DNA of 64,000 nucleotides from Psococerastis gibbosa (Eukaryota > Arthropoda > Insecta > Psocodea > Psocidae): assembly GCA_963971405.1 (NCBI GenBank), contig OZ020486.1:13291419-13355418 (forward strand), read 5' to 3'. Below, one piece after another: positions 56,088 to 64,000 of this stretch (the first letter of the stretch is position 1; each line of letters opens with the position of its first letter). The notes beneath the pieces were generated by a model. It saw only the letters and a program-made list of their open reading frames with translations, ran no database searches and had not been told where the DNA came from. The position numbers and the translations under genes are program-made.

Positions 56088-56093
56088 AATAAA
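56088..56093 (+). terminator. distal AATAAA polyadenylation signal
   Basis: Canonical hexamer with a T-rich stretch about 30-60 bases downstream (TTGATTTTGTAAATATTATT). It would give a 3' UTR of about 1.3 kb. Confidence 0.35.
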
Positions 56094-56145
56094 GGAAACA
56101 GCGAAAGGCGCTGTAACTTGATTTTGTAAATATTATTAGTTTTTT

Positions 56146-56269
56146 GGCTACCAAGTTAAATTATCACCACGGATAAAAAATGTAAACAAAAGTTTTTGGA
56201 ATGCAACGTGCTATTCCTAGTTATTTTGTTTACATTGTTATCCTCGGTAATAAGTTAACTTGGTACCTC
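56146..56269. repeat. hairpin with arms of about 42 bases
   Basis: GGCTACCAAGTTAAATTATC and AAAATGTAAACAAAA at the left are inverted at 56224-56269 as TTTTGTTTACATTGTTATCC and AAGTTAACTTGGTACC. A 36-base loop holds GTTTTTGGAATGCAACG. It is either a foldback MITE or an RNA hairpin just beyond the distal poly-A signal. Confidence 0.6.
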
Positions 56270-57245
56270 GGGCAGCAGCTGCAGCGTGAATTTCAGTATC
56301 AGATTTGTCTCCACTACAGGAAACTTCCCAGTTTCGATGTGTCTAAATTTTTTTGGCGAAATCTTGGAAAAGTTAACGACGGTACAATAATTCTCAGTGT
56401 TATAAAATAGTCTGGCACGGTACCGTATAACAGACGCCATTTTTAATGAAACCCAAGTCAGTCAATTTTTTATCACAGCAGGTTACATAATATATCGTAT
56501 GTATGAACCATCGATGGCGGATCGATATTGGCGTAAGACTATCTGAAATACTGCCGTAGATGGGTTCATTGGACAACAGCATTACCAGTAACCCAACATT
56601 ATCATAGGCATATAATACCAAGAATACCAAGCTAAGTAATAAATTCACAATTGTAGAAATTTCGTCAATTCAATTAAATTTATACATAATAAATCTATTT
56701 ATTTGCTGTATATCATTGTATTTGTTTGAATCGTAATTCAACCCTACAGCATTGTGAAAAATTATCCTCAAATATTAGAATGAAAACAGTTTCTGATTAA
56801 TTATAGGAAAATTGACCAATAAACTAGTTTAAAACACATCATAAGCCTACGTTTTTTTCATATTAATAGGTTTGAAATGTTGGTGAGAAATGAGGTCGAT
56901 TTCTTATAATTATTCATCAACATAAAAGTCTGTACATAATTTTGGGATTTATCCTGTTAATTTTTTTTTAAGTTTTCTTAGTAAGTATATTTTGTAGGGT
57001 GAGTCTGGTATTGCAGAAGTTAGCATGAAACTTGCTCTTCGTAAGCTACTGATGACTTTAGAAGAGGCATATTTTTAAGCGATGAGGCCTTAGTTGTATT
57101 GTTTCCAAGCTGTATAATAGTCTGTTCGGGCATTGTTAATTATCCAACAAATGTAAACTTTTAATGTTTTGTTACTGAGTCATTATACAGTTCCTAGATA
57201 AGTAAATTCAGCTAGCTTTTTGAATATTTTCCAGCTGGACTGCCT
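56270..57245. other. unannotated AT-rich spacer
   Basis: No supported feature. Confidence 0.4.
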
Positions 57246-57248
57246 ATA

Positions 57249-57388
57249 GGCGCTTATTCCACCAACGTCAATAGTGATAGTAAATGTAGTATTGACGTGG
57301 TAGCAGACATTTTTAGACTGTCTTTAATGTCTGCTACCACGTCAATACTACATTCACTATCACTATTGACGTTGGTGGAATAAGCGCC
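57249..57388. mobile_element. PIF/Harbinger-like palindromic MITE (copy H6)
   Basis: Nearly identical to H5: arms of about 69 bases starting GGCGCTTATTCCACCAACG, middle layer GACGTGGTAGCAGACATT, loop TTTAGACTGTCTTT. The arms differ from each other at only about one position, suggesting recent activity. Flanks ATA and TTA. Confidence 0.9.
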
Positions 57389-57436
57389 TTATGACACGCT
57401 TCAACATCCTCCATCATATCGATCCGACGTAAACTA

Positions 57437-57606
57437 GAGTTCTATATGGGAGAGATGGGACATTCGTGGGGGCTAAAAACATTTTCCTCTTAAATCCTGG
57501 GTCCACCATATCTCCTATGACTAGCTATTGAAGAAAAAAAACGTACCAGGTGACCCCAGGATTCAAAAAATAATTTTGTCGTCCCCATCTCCCCCATGTA
57601 GAACTC
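57437..57606. mobile_element. foldback MITE with TA flanks
   Basis: GAGTTCTATATGGGAGAGAT at the left is inverted at the right as ATCTCCCCCATGTAGAACTC. The inner arm AAATCCTGGGTCCACC matches the inverse of GGTGACCCCAGGATTC. TA on both sides suggests the Tc1/mariner superfamily. Confidence 0.62.
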
Positions 57607-58490
57607 TATAACCTTAACGTGTTCCACTGTAACAACTTGCGATATCGTTCCGAAACGTATAGAAAGGATTGATATCAAAGAAGTTAATACTTCAAAGAAA
57701 CAGACCGGATGTGTCACTTATGGACGAAAAGAGAGAGGAAACAATTAAGTTGGTTACCACACCTATATCAATGTATAGGTACAATTGCCGCCCTTCTAAA
57801 GACTAAAATAGACTGAATATCCCATAATAGGTGTCTCCACTCTCATACGAAGTCTCTGCACGAGTGATCTGAAATAGTCATGATTTTTATACAGATTGGG
57901 ACTACAAAAACATAGAATTAATAATGTATGGGCGAAAATTAATTCTGTAAAGCATTTTTATATCTCTCTGTATGGGTAACAAGCATTGTCCATCACTTGT
58001 ATGATCAGCTATTTCAACTTCCCTACAACACTACCGGTCACTATAACCTTGCACAAAGCCTGACTATTCATCAAAAAATTAAAAATAATAATGACACAAA
58101 TATGAATGAATGAATGCATGTGTATTAGCCTAATATAGAAAAACAATTTAAACACAAATAATTGTAAGGCCCCACAAGAAGGCATATTACAATTTTCCCT
58201 ACCCTAAAACTAAATAAAAAAGAAAAAATACAATTAAACATACAAACTATAGTATTAAGCTACACTTACATATTAATAACAACTCTCGTAAACACATAAC
58301 AGTCTAGTCCACTATTTCAAATAAGGATTCCACCTCTTCCCGTCTCATCAGCTATTCCCGGACGAATTTGGAGAATCTATTTATATATATATATGTATAA
58401 AAATTGAGTTTACTGGAAAATTTGCCGAATGGGACTTGTTATAGTTAAGAATGTTGGCTAATGCATACATAAAGTTAACAACAATGAGTT
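57607..58490. other. unannotated spacer
   Basis: A (TGAA)n run at 58100-58115, as at 14592, may begin a reverse-oriented LINE tail; a short TA repeat lies at 58380-58392. No gene. Confidence 0.4.
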
Positions 58491-58493
58491 TAA

Positions 58494-58888
58494 GAAGACA
58501 TGCTACGAAGAAAATGAGCACCCCAAAATTTGTTGTTTTTATGGACTTTTTATTTTTTATTTAATTAACAAAGCAAGTCAATAAAGATTTGGCTCATGGA
58601 AGTTGTTGAAGACTACTTCGTGCATCATATAATCGGGTATTCTTACTTTTCGGTTTTGTAGTTCTTCCAAAAATCCCAGAATACACATAATTTTAGTCCG
58701 TTCTGATATTTATGAAAGAAATAAGGCACCAAAAATCTAATATTTCCTATTACATGATGCATGAAGCAGTTTTCAACAACTTCCATGAGCCAAATATTTA
58801 ATGACTTGCTTTGTTAATTAAATAAAAAATAAAAAGTCAATAAAAAAAACAAATTTTGGGGTGCTTATTTTCTACGTAGCATGTCCTC
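58494..58888. mobile_element. long-arm foldback MITE with TTAA flanks
   Basis: Arms of about 140 bases: GAAGACATGCTACG, GAGCACCCCAAAATTTGTTG, TTAATTAACAAAGCAAGTCA and GGCTCATGGAAGTTGTTGAA are all inverted in the right half. TTAA lies directly outside both ends (58490-58493, 58889-58892), which is the piggyBac-type target. Arm identity is about 90% by eye. No coding content. Confidence 0.75.
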
Positions 58889-59066
58889 TTAAAGGGTGTA
58901 TATTAGAGTCCGCTCTAAGTATCCTTCTGTATTCTGTCGTACGAACGACAGAGATTGTGTTATGGTTGAATTGAGAATCCCTTGATACCCAGAAGGTGGC
59001 ACTAACAAGTTAGTTAGTTAGATAAGAAATTTGCTATACTATGTCAACTATGTGTTTGGCACTATA

Positions 59067-59495
59067 CAGTGGCGGCCCGAGGTTAAATCACCGCAGGTGC
59101 AAGCTATAATTTTGGCGCCCCCCCCCCACCGGCCGTAAAATAATATATTTTTTTTAATCAAGAGTGAAAGAGTGAGGACTTCCACTTCGTGACATGCTCC
59201 TGCCACGACACATTCTTTCCCGCGCCCCCAAAATGTACATAGTTTGCTGTTCGTAGGCTACATTTTTTTTCTTCTTTCTTAAAATGCAGTTCTGTATACG
59301 AAAATTTAGTTTGAAACCGCAATTGTTAATTATGAGACAGTAAGAGGTATTTTGATACTTTTTTTTTACTTTATTTGTATTAATGCATTTCCATCATTAC
59401 AAATTTCACCTCCAGTGGCCGTGTCGGCAAAGGCGCCCTTCGTTTCCTCGGTTTCGGCGCCCCTGTCGCTTCGCACCTGCCACGGGCCGCCTCTG
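59067..59495. mobile_element. hAT-like element (CAGTGGCGGCCCGAGG ends)
   Basis: The left end CAGTGGCGGCCCGAGG and the right end CCACGGGCCGCCTCTG lie between GCACTATA and GCACTCTA (7 of 8). The interior contains a C-run, GCGCCCTTCGTTTCCTCGG and AT-rich spacer. Frames at 59352-59570 and 59380-59643 cross the boundary and are incidental. Confidence 0.8.
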
Positions 59496-59612
59496 GCACT
59501 CTATCTGTTGGAGAGGCTGTGGCAGCCTGACCTAATGGGGAGGCTACCGGGTTCCCAGGTTCACTACTAGACAATTTTACTTCTAGTCTATGTTGGGATA
59601 TATGGCCATAAC

Positions 59613-59901
59613 CAGGGGCGTAAAGTTGGGGGGGGGGGGGCACGGTCCAACTTGCCCCCCCCCCTAGCCTCGAGTATTGTAGGACGTGGTTCCTACGTCA
59701 TGGTCCCCTTAGCAGCAATAAGAATATGAGCATTCCTGTTTTAGCGTTGTAAAATCTACAGCTATACTTTACAACTATTAAAATGCGTAAAACCCTACCA
59801 TTTTGCTCTTATATTTTCAATTTTTCCTTAAATCCTGCCTGATGACGTCATAAGGTCTACTTTTTTTGCCCCCGCCATCACTCTAAAACTTTACGCCTCT
59901 G
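59613..59901. mobile_element. hAT-like MITE (CAGGGGCGTAAAGT ends)
   Basis: Ends CAGGGGCGTAAAGTTGG and AAAACTTTACGCCTCTG between GCCATAAC and GTCATAAC (7 of 8). G- and C-runs sit just inside the left end; the right half is AT-rich. Confidence 0.82.
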
Positions 59902-59909
59902 GTCATAAC

Positions 59910-61325
59910 ACTACCCGACATTTCACCTAGTTTCACATATCGCCTAGTTAGTACACCAACCAATCAATCTACAATTCGGATATTTGAGACACATGTTCAA
60001 CTTCAAAGTAATGTAGTAGGAACAAAACCATGACCTTAAACCAAGCAAAGTAGATTCACAAATTTGTGAAAATCATACATTCTGACTTTAAGAAGAGTCA
60101 GAAAGCTTTCCAAAAGCTCAAAGGATGAGAGCTTCTTACGCCAAGGGAAGCAGCAACGAAGACTTACAAAATACTCTTTAGTCTATGATCCGAGAAGCTT
60201 TTCTTTGTAGCAACAATCCCGGTTCTCCCCATATTTAGCTTACCGGCCGAGGAATTTCATCTGAAATTCATTCTTTGTAATATACGAAATCCCACTGTTA
60301 AACCTGCTTGAGCAGCCTCCTGCAAGGGATTCAGTTTTGAGCTTTCTGTCAAACAGCTTATACGGTCCTTATACCTTTTTACTGGGTTTAATTTAAAAAA
60401 TAAATACAGGAGTTTGTTACTACGGTTTTTTTTAGACTTCTTTACGAATTATCAGCATACCAATGTGTTATGTCTGTGGCTTTTGAGAGAAATAGCATAT
60501 ATGAAACAATAGCAGCCATTTTGTATTGCTTTGACACCGTCACATTTTGGGTACGGTATTAAATAAAGATGTTTAGAATTATACAAGTTATTTTAATATC
60601 AAATGATTCTGTTGCGTAATGGGCAAGCACAAAACACAATGTTAGCTTTCATGCCTTGAGAGGGTCACGTCAGTTAGGATCTGTGTCGTAAACAAGCTGA
60701 ATTAATTTAAGTAAAATTCACCATGAATATTTATTTCATTTATTTATGACACGTACATTAGACTGTCAAAATAATGCGTGAGCTCTTTTGCACTAGCAGT
60801 AATGTACAATACGTCGTGAATAACATCAGCATTGGCCATTTATCATGGGCCAAGTAATGAGAATAATAGATTTCTGAGACTTCATTACAAGGAGAATCAA
60901 TGAAGTGGTGAAAAGTGAGAATTTCCTACAAAAATGTAATTATGCAAAAAGCCTAATTTTGAGTTGACCTGGGCTAATGCACGGGCAAATCAAAATTAAT
61001 AAAATTGCTTTAATTAATTATGAACTTTAAATAAGAAGATGTTTGGGGCAACAATTTAATTTAATCATTTAAAGTACATGAGCTATCGTTTAAGTTTCCT
61101 GTGCTTTCCACAGGGATTCCAAATGAGATCATACGTCATTTATTTTTCAACGTCGATTTTAATTATCCTTCTTGGTTAGGCTTTCGTTAAACAATAATTT
61201 ATAACAGAATATACTAGCTGCGGTGCTACGAGGCGCAAAAGCTCCAAAAACGAAAAACAATATCATAATTTTATTTCTATTCCACGTCACTGCGTTATTA
61301 AGAATATACTATATACTTCTAAGTA
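59910..61325. other. unannotated region
   Basis: No gene or recognisable repeat. Composition is uniform and AT-rich. Confidence 0.4.
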
Positions 61326-61332
61326 GCCCCTG

Positions 61333-61507
61333 CTGCAGCCTGATCGAGGCGATTATAATACCGGGGTTAAATAAATTCCCTAGCATTATAACTGTAAACA
61401 AACAAATTTTGAATAGCACTTACCATTATAAAATTATCTTGTTTACATTTTTAATACCATGTGATTAAATAAATACCGGTATTATAATCGCCTCGATCAG
61501 GCTGCAG
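61333..61507. mobile_element. MITE with perfect 32-bp terminal inverted repeat
   Basis: CTGCAGCCTGATCGAGGCGA followed by TTATAATACCGG is exactly inverted at 61476-61507. The 175-bp unit is otherwise AT-rich. No target duplication is apparent, so the superfamily is open. Confidence 0.78.
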
Positions 61508-61699
61508 AACCCAAAAACAAATTCTCAACTTTTTCTTCGGTCTTTCGGTTTACGACTCGAGACTGTTCTCTGATATGCACTGCATCACTGAATTTCATAA
61601 ATAATTAGTCATAACACAATAACTTGCCAGGCTGCTTCGACTTCAGTGTTCTCACATTGGCTCAACAATTTTTGCCCTGAAATTTTCTATTTGCCAAAA

Positions 61700-61950
61700 G
61701 ACATGTAGAGTAGTGGTACGGAGTCAAGACATGTAGAGTAGTGGTACGGACTCTGACTTTCACCCGGAAGGTTGTTGGTTCGAGTCCTACCCTTCCCACA
61801 TTTTCTGGCCATGCTTCGGAGGGCATGTAAAGCAGGCGGTCCTGGGCCTTCCTAGTTGAGTGTAAGAGAGGGCTTTATAGCCCTAACTCCGCTAGGTTGG
61901 CTTAGTAATAGAACAAAAAAGTCAATTTTTATTCATTTATTTATTTAAAG
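61700..61950 (+). mobile_element. tRNA-Glu-derived SINE, family A, with duplicated promoter head
   Basis: The A-box head GACATGTAGAGTAGTGGTAC occurs twice in tandem (61700 and 61728, period 28), followed by CTCTGACTTTCACCCGGAAG, B box GGTTCGAGTCC, the family body and a (TTTA)n tail (to about 61950). Confidence 0.88.
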
Positions 61951-63208
61951 AACGGCCTAATTTTGCAGTCTTATCAAAATTCAAAATAGCATTCAAAAAC
62001 TTCAGAAGGGCATCACGTGTGCGCATCCTCGCAAATCGGGCTTGACGTTACATGCCATAATATAGGCTTTGGCAAGAATACGCATGACACTTTTTTGCCA
62101 ATGAAGATTTAACATTTCTGTGCGACAACTACATGAATTCCAATGATTATCAGCAATTCAGATTACTCACCGTGCACATTAAACAAAATTAATTCTCATT
62201 AGCGTGCATAAAGCATATGCCTTCCCTACCCAAATCGGAGAAATCGGAAGCGACATCCGATATGTACACAAAAGAAAAATAATATAATTCATTCCGATTC
62301 AAGAAAATTTCAAAATAACCTATGATGTCTTGTAGGAGAAGCTACGTATGATTTTAAGTCCTTTTACAATTAGGCTAAATGACCATTATTAATGTACAGT
62401 TTATCTAAGCACTGGCAGATTGGTTCAGCCACTTAGTTTCAATGTCAGCAGTACCACGGCCGAGGTCAGCACCCATGAAAAGCTTTGCTTACTTACGACT
62501 TTTTACTATCCTTGACTCAATGGAGTGCCTTTTTATGCGAGTGACAACACCAACACGCTACATAATGGGCTAATTTAAGCACTAAATGAGGTTGGAAAGA
62601 CATCCTCTGAAGCAGCAGGCTTTTTCAATTGCGCACAACTCTGAAGATGCTAGCCTGCCTACAGTAAAACAAATTCCAAATACTTCCTTCCGTAGGTTTA
62701 GCTACGATTTCTGTTTTTTTTCGTGTTTTCAGGCAATATCTTGAACAGTGCTTTCTGCCAGGAGTAGCCGGCAGCTATTTTCCATACGCCTTTCCCAAGT
62801 TACGAAAGCGTTATCACTCATCCGCGTTAATCCGCGGATAACGCGTTTCTTCTCGCCACATCACAAAAAAAATTTTGTTACTGAAAATTTTTCAACTATT
62901 ATTGTTAAAATGAAATAGTTTTCTACTTTTAGATGGTTTTTGACCCGGTAAGTTCAATTTTTTACGAAAAATCCAGGTCCTAGGAAGTGGATCATTTTCA
63001 TAGTCCTTGCAAGGGTGGAAACAAATATTATCCATGAGGTTATGCTTCCATAGATTTTAAAAATATTTTCTTCAAAATCTACCTAATGGTCCATATTTTA
63101 ATGTATTATAATCAAACAAAAATTAATCTGTCGCAATTTAAGAAAAAAAAAAATTTTGTAAAATAAGTGATACAATAATTCAAGTGTCCGAACTTGAGCT
63201 GGTTAGGG
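61951..63208. other. unannotated region
   Basis: No supported feature. Confidence 0.4.
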
Positions 63209-63210
63209 TA

Positions 63211-64000
63211 GTACAACCCAGATTCAAAAAGGTTGGACCACCCTTATTCACGATGCATTTCAGTTTCCATCTCTGTCAATTCGAATAATATATCATTTAT
63301 TTTAATATAGGAAGTAGCCTAACTATTCCTCAATCAAATGAGAAAAAATTCTCCTTATTAGGTTTAAAACGTATCTGACAAGACAGCTTTGCTCAAACAT
63401 ATGCTGAAATCATCAATTCAAAAAACCTGGACCACTACGTTTTCAATATTTTGTTATAGTGTCTTTTGCATTAATAACTGCCTTAATGCGACGGGACATG
63501 GAAGATACAAGAGCGACACAATCATCTGCAGTGAACGAATCCCAAATTTCTAATAAAATGGTCCTCAATTCGTCCTTTGTCCATACAAGAGTGGTTCTCA
63601 ACTTCTTCTTCATTTTCCCCCAAATATTTTCGATTGGGGGAAGGCCAGGGCTGCTTGAAGGCCAAAGGAGAGGTTTAATATCATTATTTTGAAACCATGC
63701 CTAAGCGATTCGGCCGGTATGGCAAGATGCGCGGTCTTGCTGAAATATAAAATTCCCATTCGACACCATCTTTCTAAGGGAAGGCTTCAAACTGTCCTCC
63801 AAAATCATAATGTACGTCTACCCATTAACAGTACCCTCAACAAAATGAAATACACCTGTTCCTGATGCACTCATACACCCAAACTTCACAGTTTTCTTGA
63901 TAAAGTGGGGCTTGATTGTCTCGCCAGATATTCGTACTACGCGCTTAGATCCAGCAGAATCCAAAGTTAGTTGAAATCGGGCCTCATCGCTACAAATGAT
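63211..64000 (-). mobile_element. Tc1-like transposon, one end in window
   Basis: A TA (63209-63210) is followed by GTACAACCCAGATTCAAAAA and GGTTGGACCACC, the style of a Tc1/mariner terminal inverted repeat. A transposase relic reads toward this end on the minus strand. The other terminus lies beyond the window. Confidence 0.75.
63443..64000 (-). pseudogene. Tc1-like DDE transposase, C-terminal part, broken
   Basis: The minus strand reads in one frame from 64000 to a stop at 63443-63445. In order it shows SDEARF (first catalytic Asp), KTVKFGCMSASG, FIFQQDRASCHTGRI (second Asp, the QQDxAxxH box), PLLWPSSSPGLPPIENIWG (third acid, PIENxWG box) and a basic tail KMKKKLR. Internal stops at 63818-63820 and 63701-63703 disable it. 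In the WP-S-SP-L-PIEN box, the usual Asp of SPDLNPIEN is Gly. The N-terminal DNA-binding domain is outside the window. The plus-strand frame at 63459-63692 is its antisense shadow. Confidence 0.9.

Larger units (their letters stand above)
54802..56140 (+). other. probable 3' untranslated region and downstream flank
   Basis: An AATAAA lies only 39 bases after the stop codon (54840-54845), and another at 56088-56093 follows 1.3 kb of AT-rich, transposon-free sequence. Either or both may be used. No reading frame or element boundary is seen in the interval. Confidence 0.5.

Noticed and set aside
63459..63692. 77-codon plus-strand frame
   Set aside because: It is the reverse complement of the Tc1-like transposase relic, which has clear catalytic motifs on the minus strand.

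Overview
This is a gene-poor, repeat-dense, AT-rich stretch of an invertebrate nuclear genome. Signs of this are a spliceosomal 3' splice site, AATAAA signals, tRNA-derived SINEs, poly-A LINE ends and DNA transposons of at least four superfamilies. An arthropod, perhaps a crustacean, fits the repeat style best. That placement is inference, because no diagnostic gene is present. There are no bacterial operons, rRNAs or CRISPR arrays.

Only one convincing host gene is present: a 677-codon uninterrupted reading frame at 52768-54801 (+). It encodes a type I membrane protein with a signal peptide, a long acidic disordered ectodomain carrying Ser-Gly sites of the glycosaminoglycan-attachment type, one membrane span and a 164-residue charged tail. 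The reading frame lies in one exon. A splice acceptor sits 15 bases before the ATG, so at least one 5' non-coding exon lies upstream. I do not recognise the family.

Almost everything else is mobile DNA. (1) Short hAT-type non-autonomous elements with 8-bp target duplications, several different terminal repeats and long poly-G/poly-C tracts; well-dated copies are at 2776, 7610, 22437, 22799, 39458, 42749, 47787, 59067 and 59613, and a 1.44-kb one is at 34351. (2) PIF/Harbinger-like palindromic MITEs with TWA duplications, built as concentric, exchangeable shells (2236, 13998, 24733, 27057, 35845, 57249). (3) A roughly 0.7-0.85-kb family with an internal GACA microsatellite (10600, 19939, 34589, 43405, 46840, 51555). 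(4) Several tRNA-derived SINE families, one clearly tRNA-Glu-derived (13268, 48528, 61700 and fragments). (5) Decayed LINE 3' ends (17303, 22015, 33230, 36740-37945, 40865). (6) A broken Tc1-like transposase running off the right edge (63443-64000). (7) Assorted foldback elements (558, 19461, 27763, 30195, 50399, 56146, 57437, 58494, 61333) and a tRNA-like hairpin cluster (31079-31596).

Layout: 1-52 kb is repeats on repeats with unannotated AT-rich spacer. The proteoglycan-like gene and a probable long 3' UTR occupy about 52.7-56.1 kb. 56-64 kb is again MITEs, SINEs and a Tc1 relic. Nothing indicates that the mobile elements cooperate with the gene. The repeat-poor block around the coding exon suggests that selection keeps it clear.
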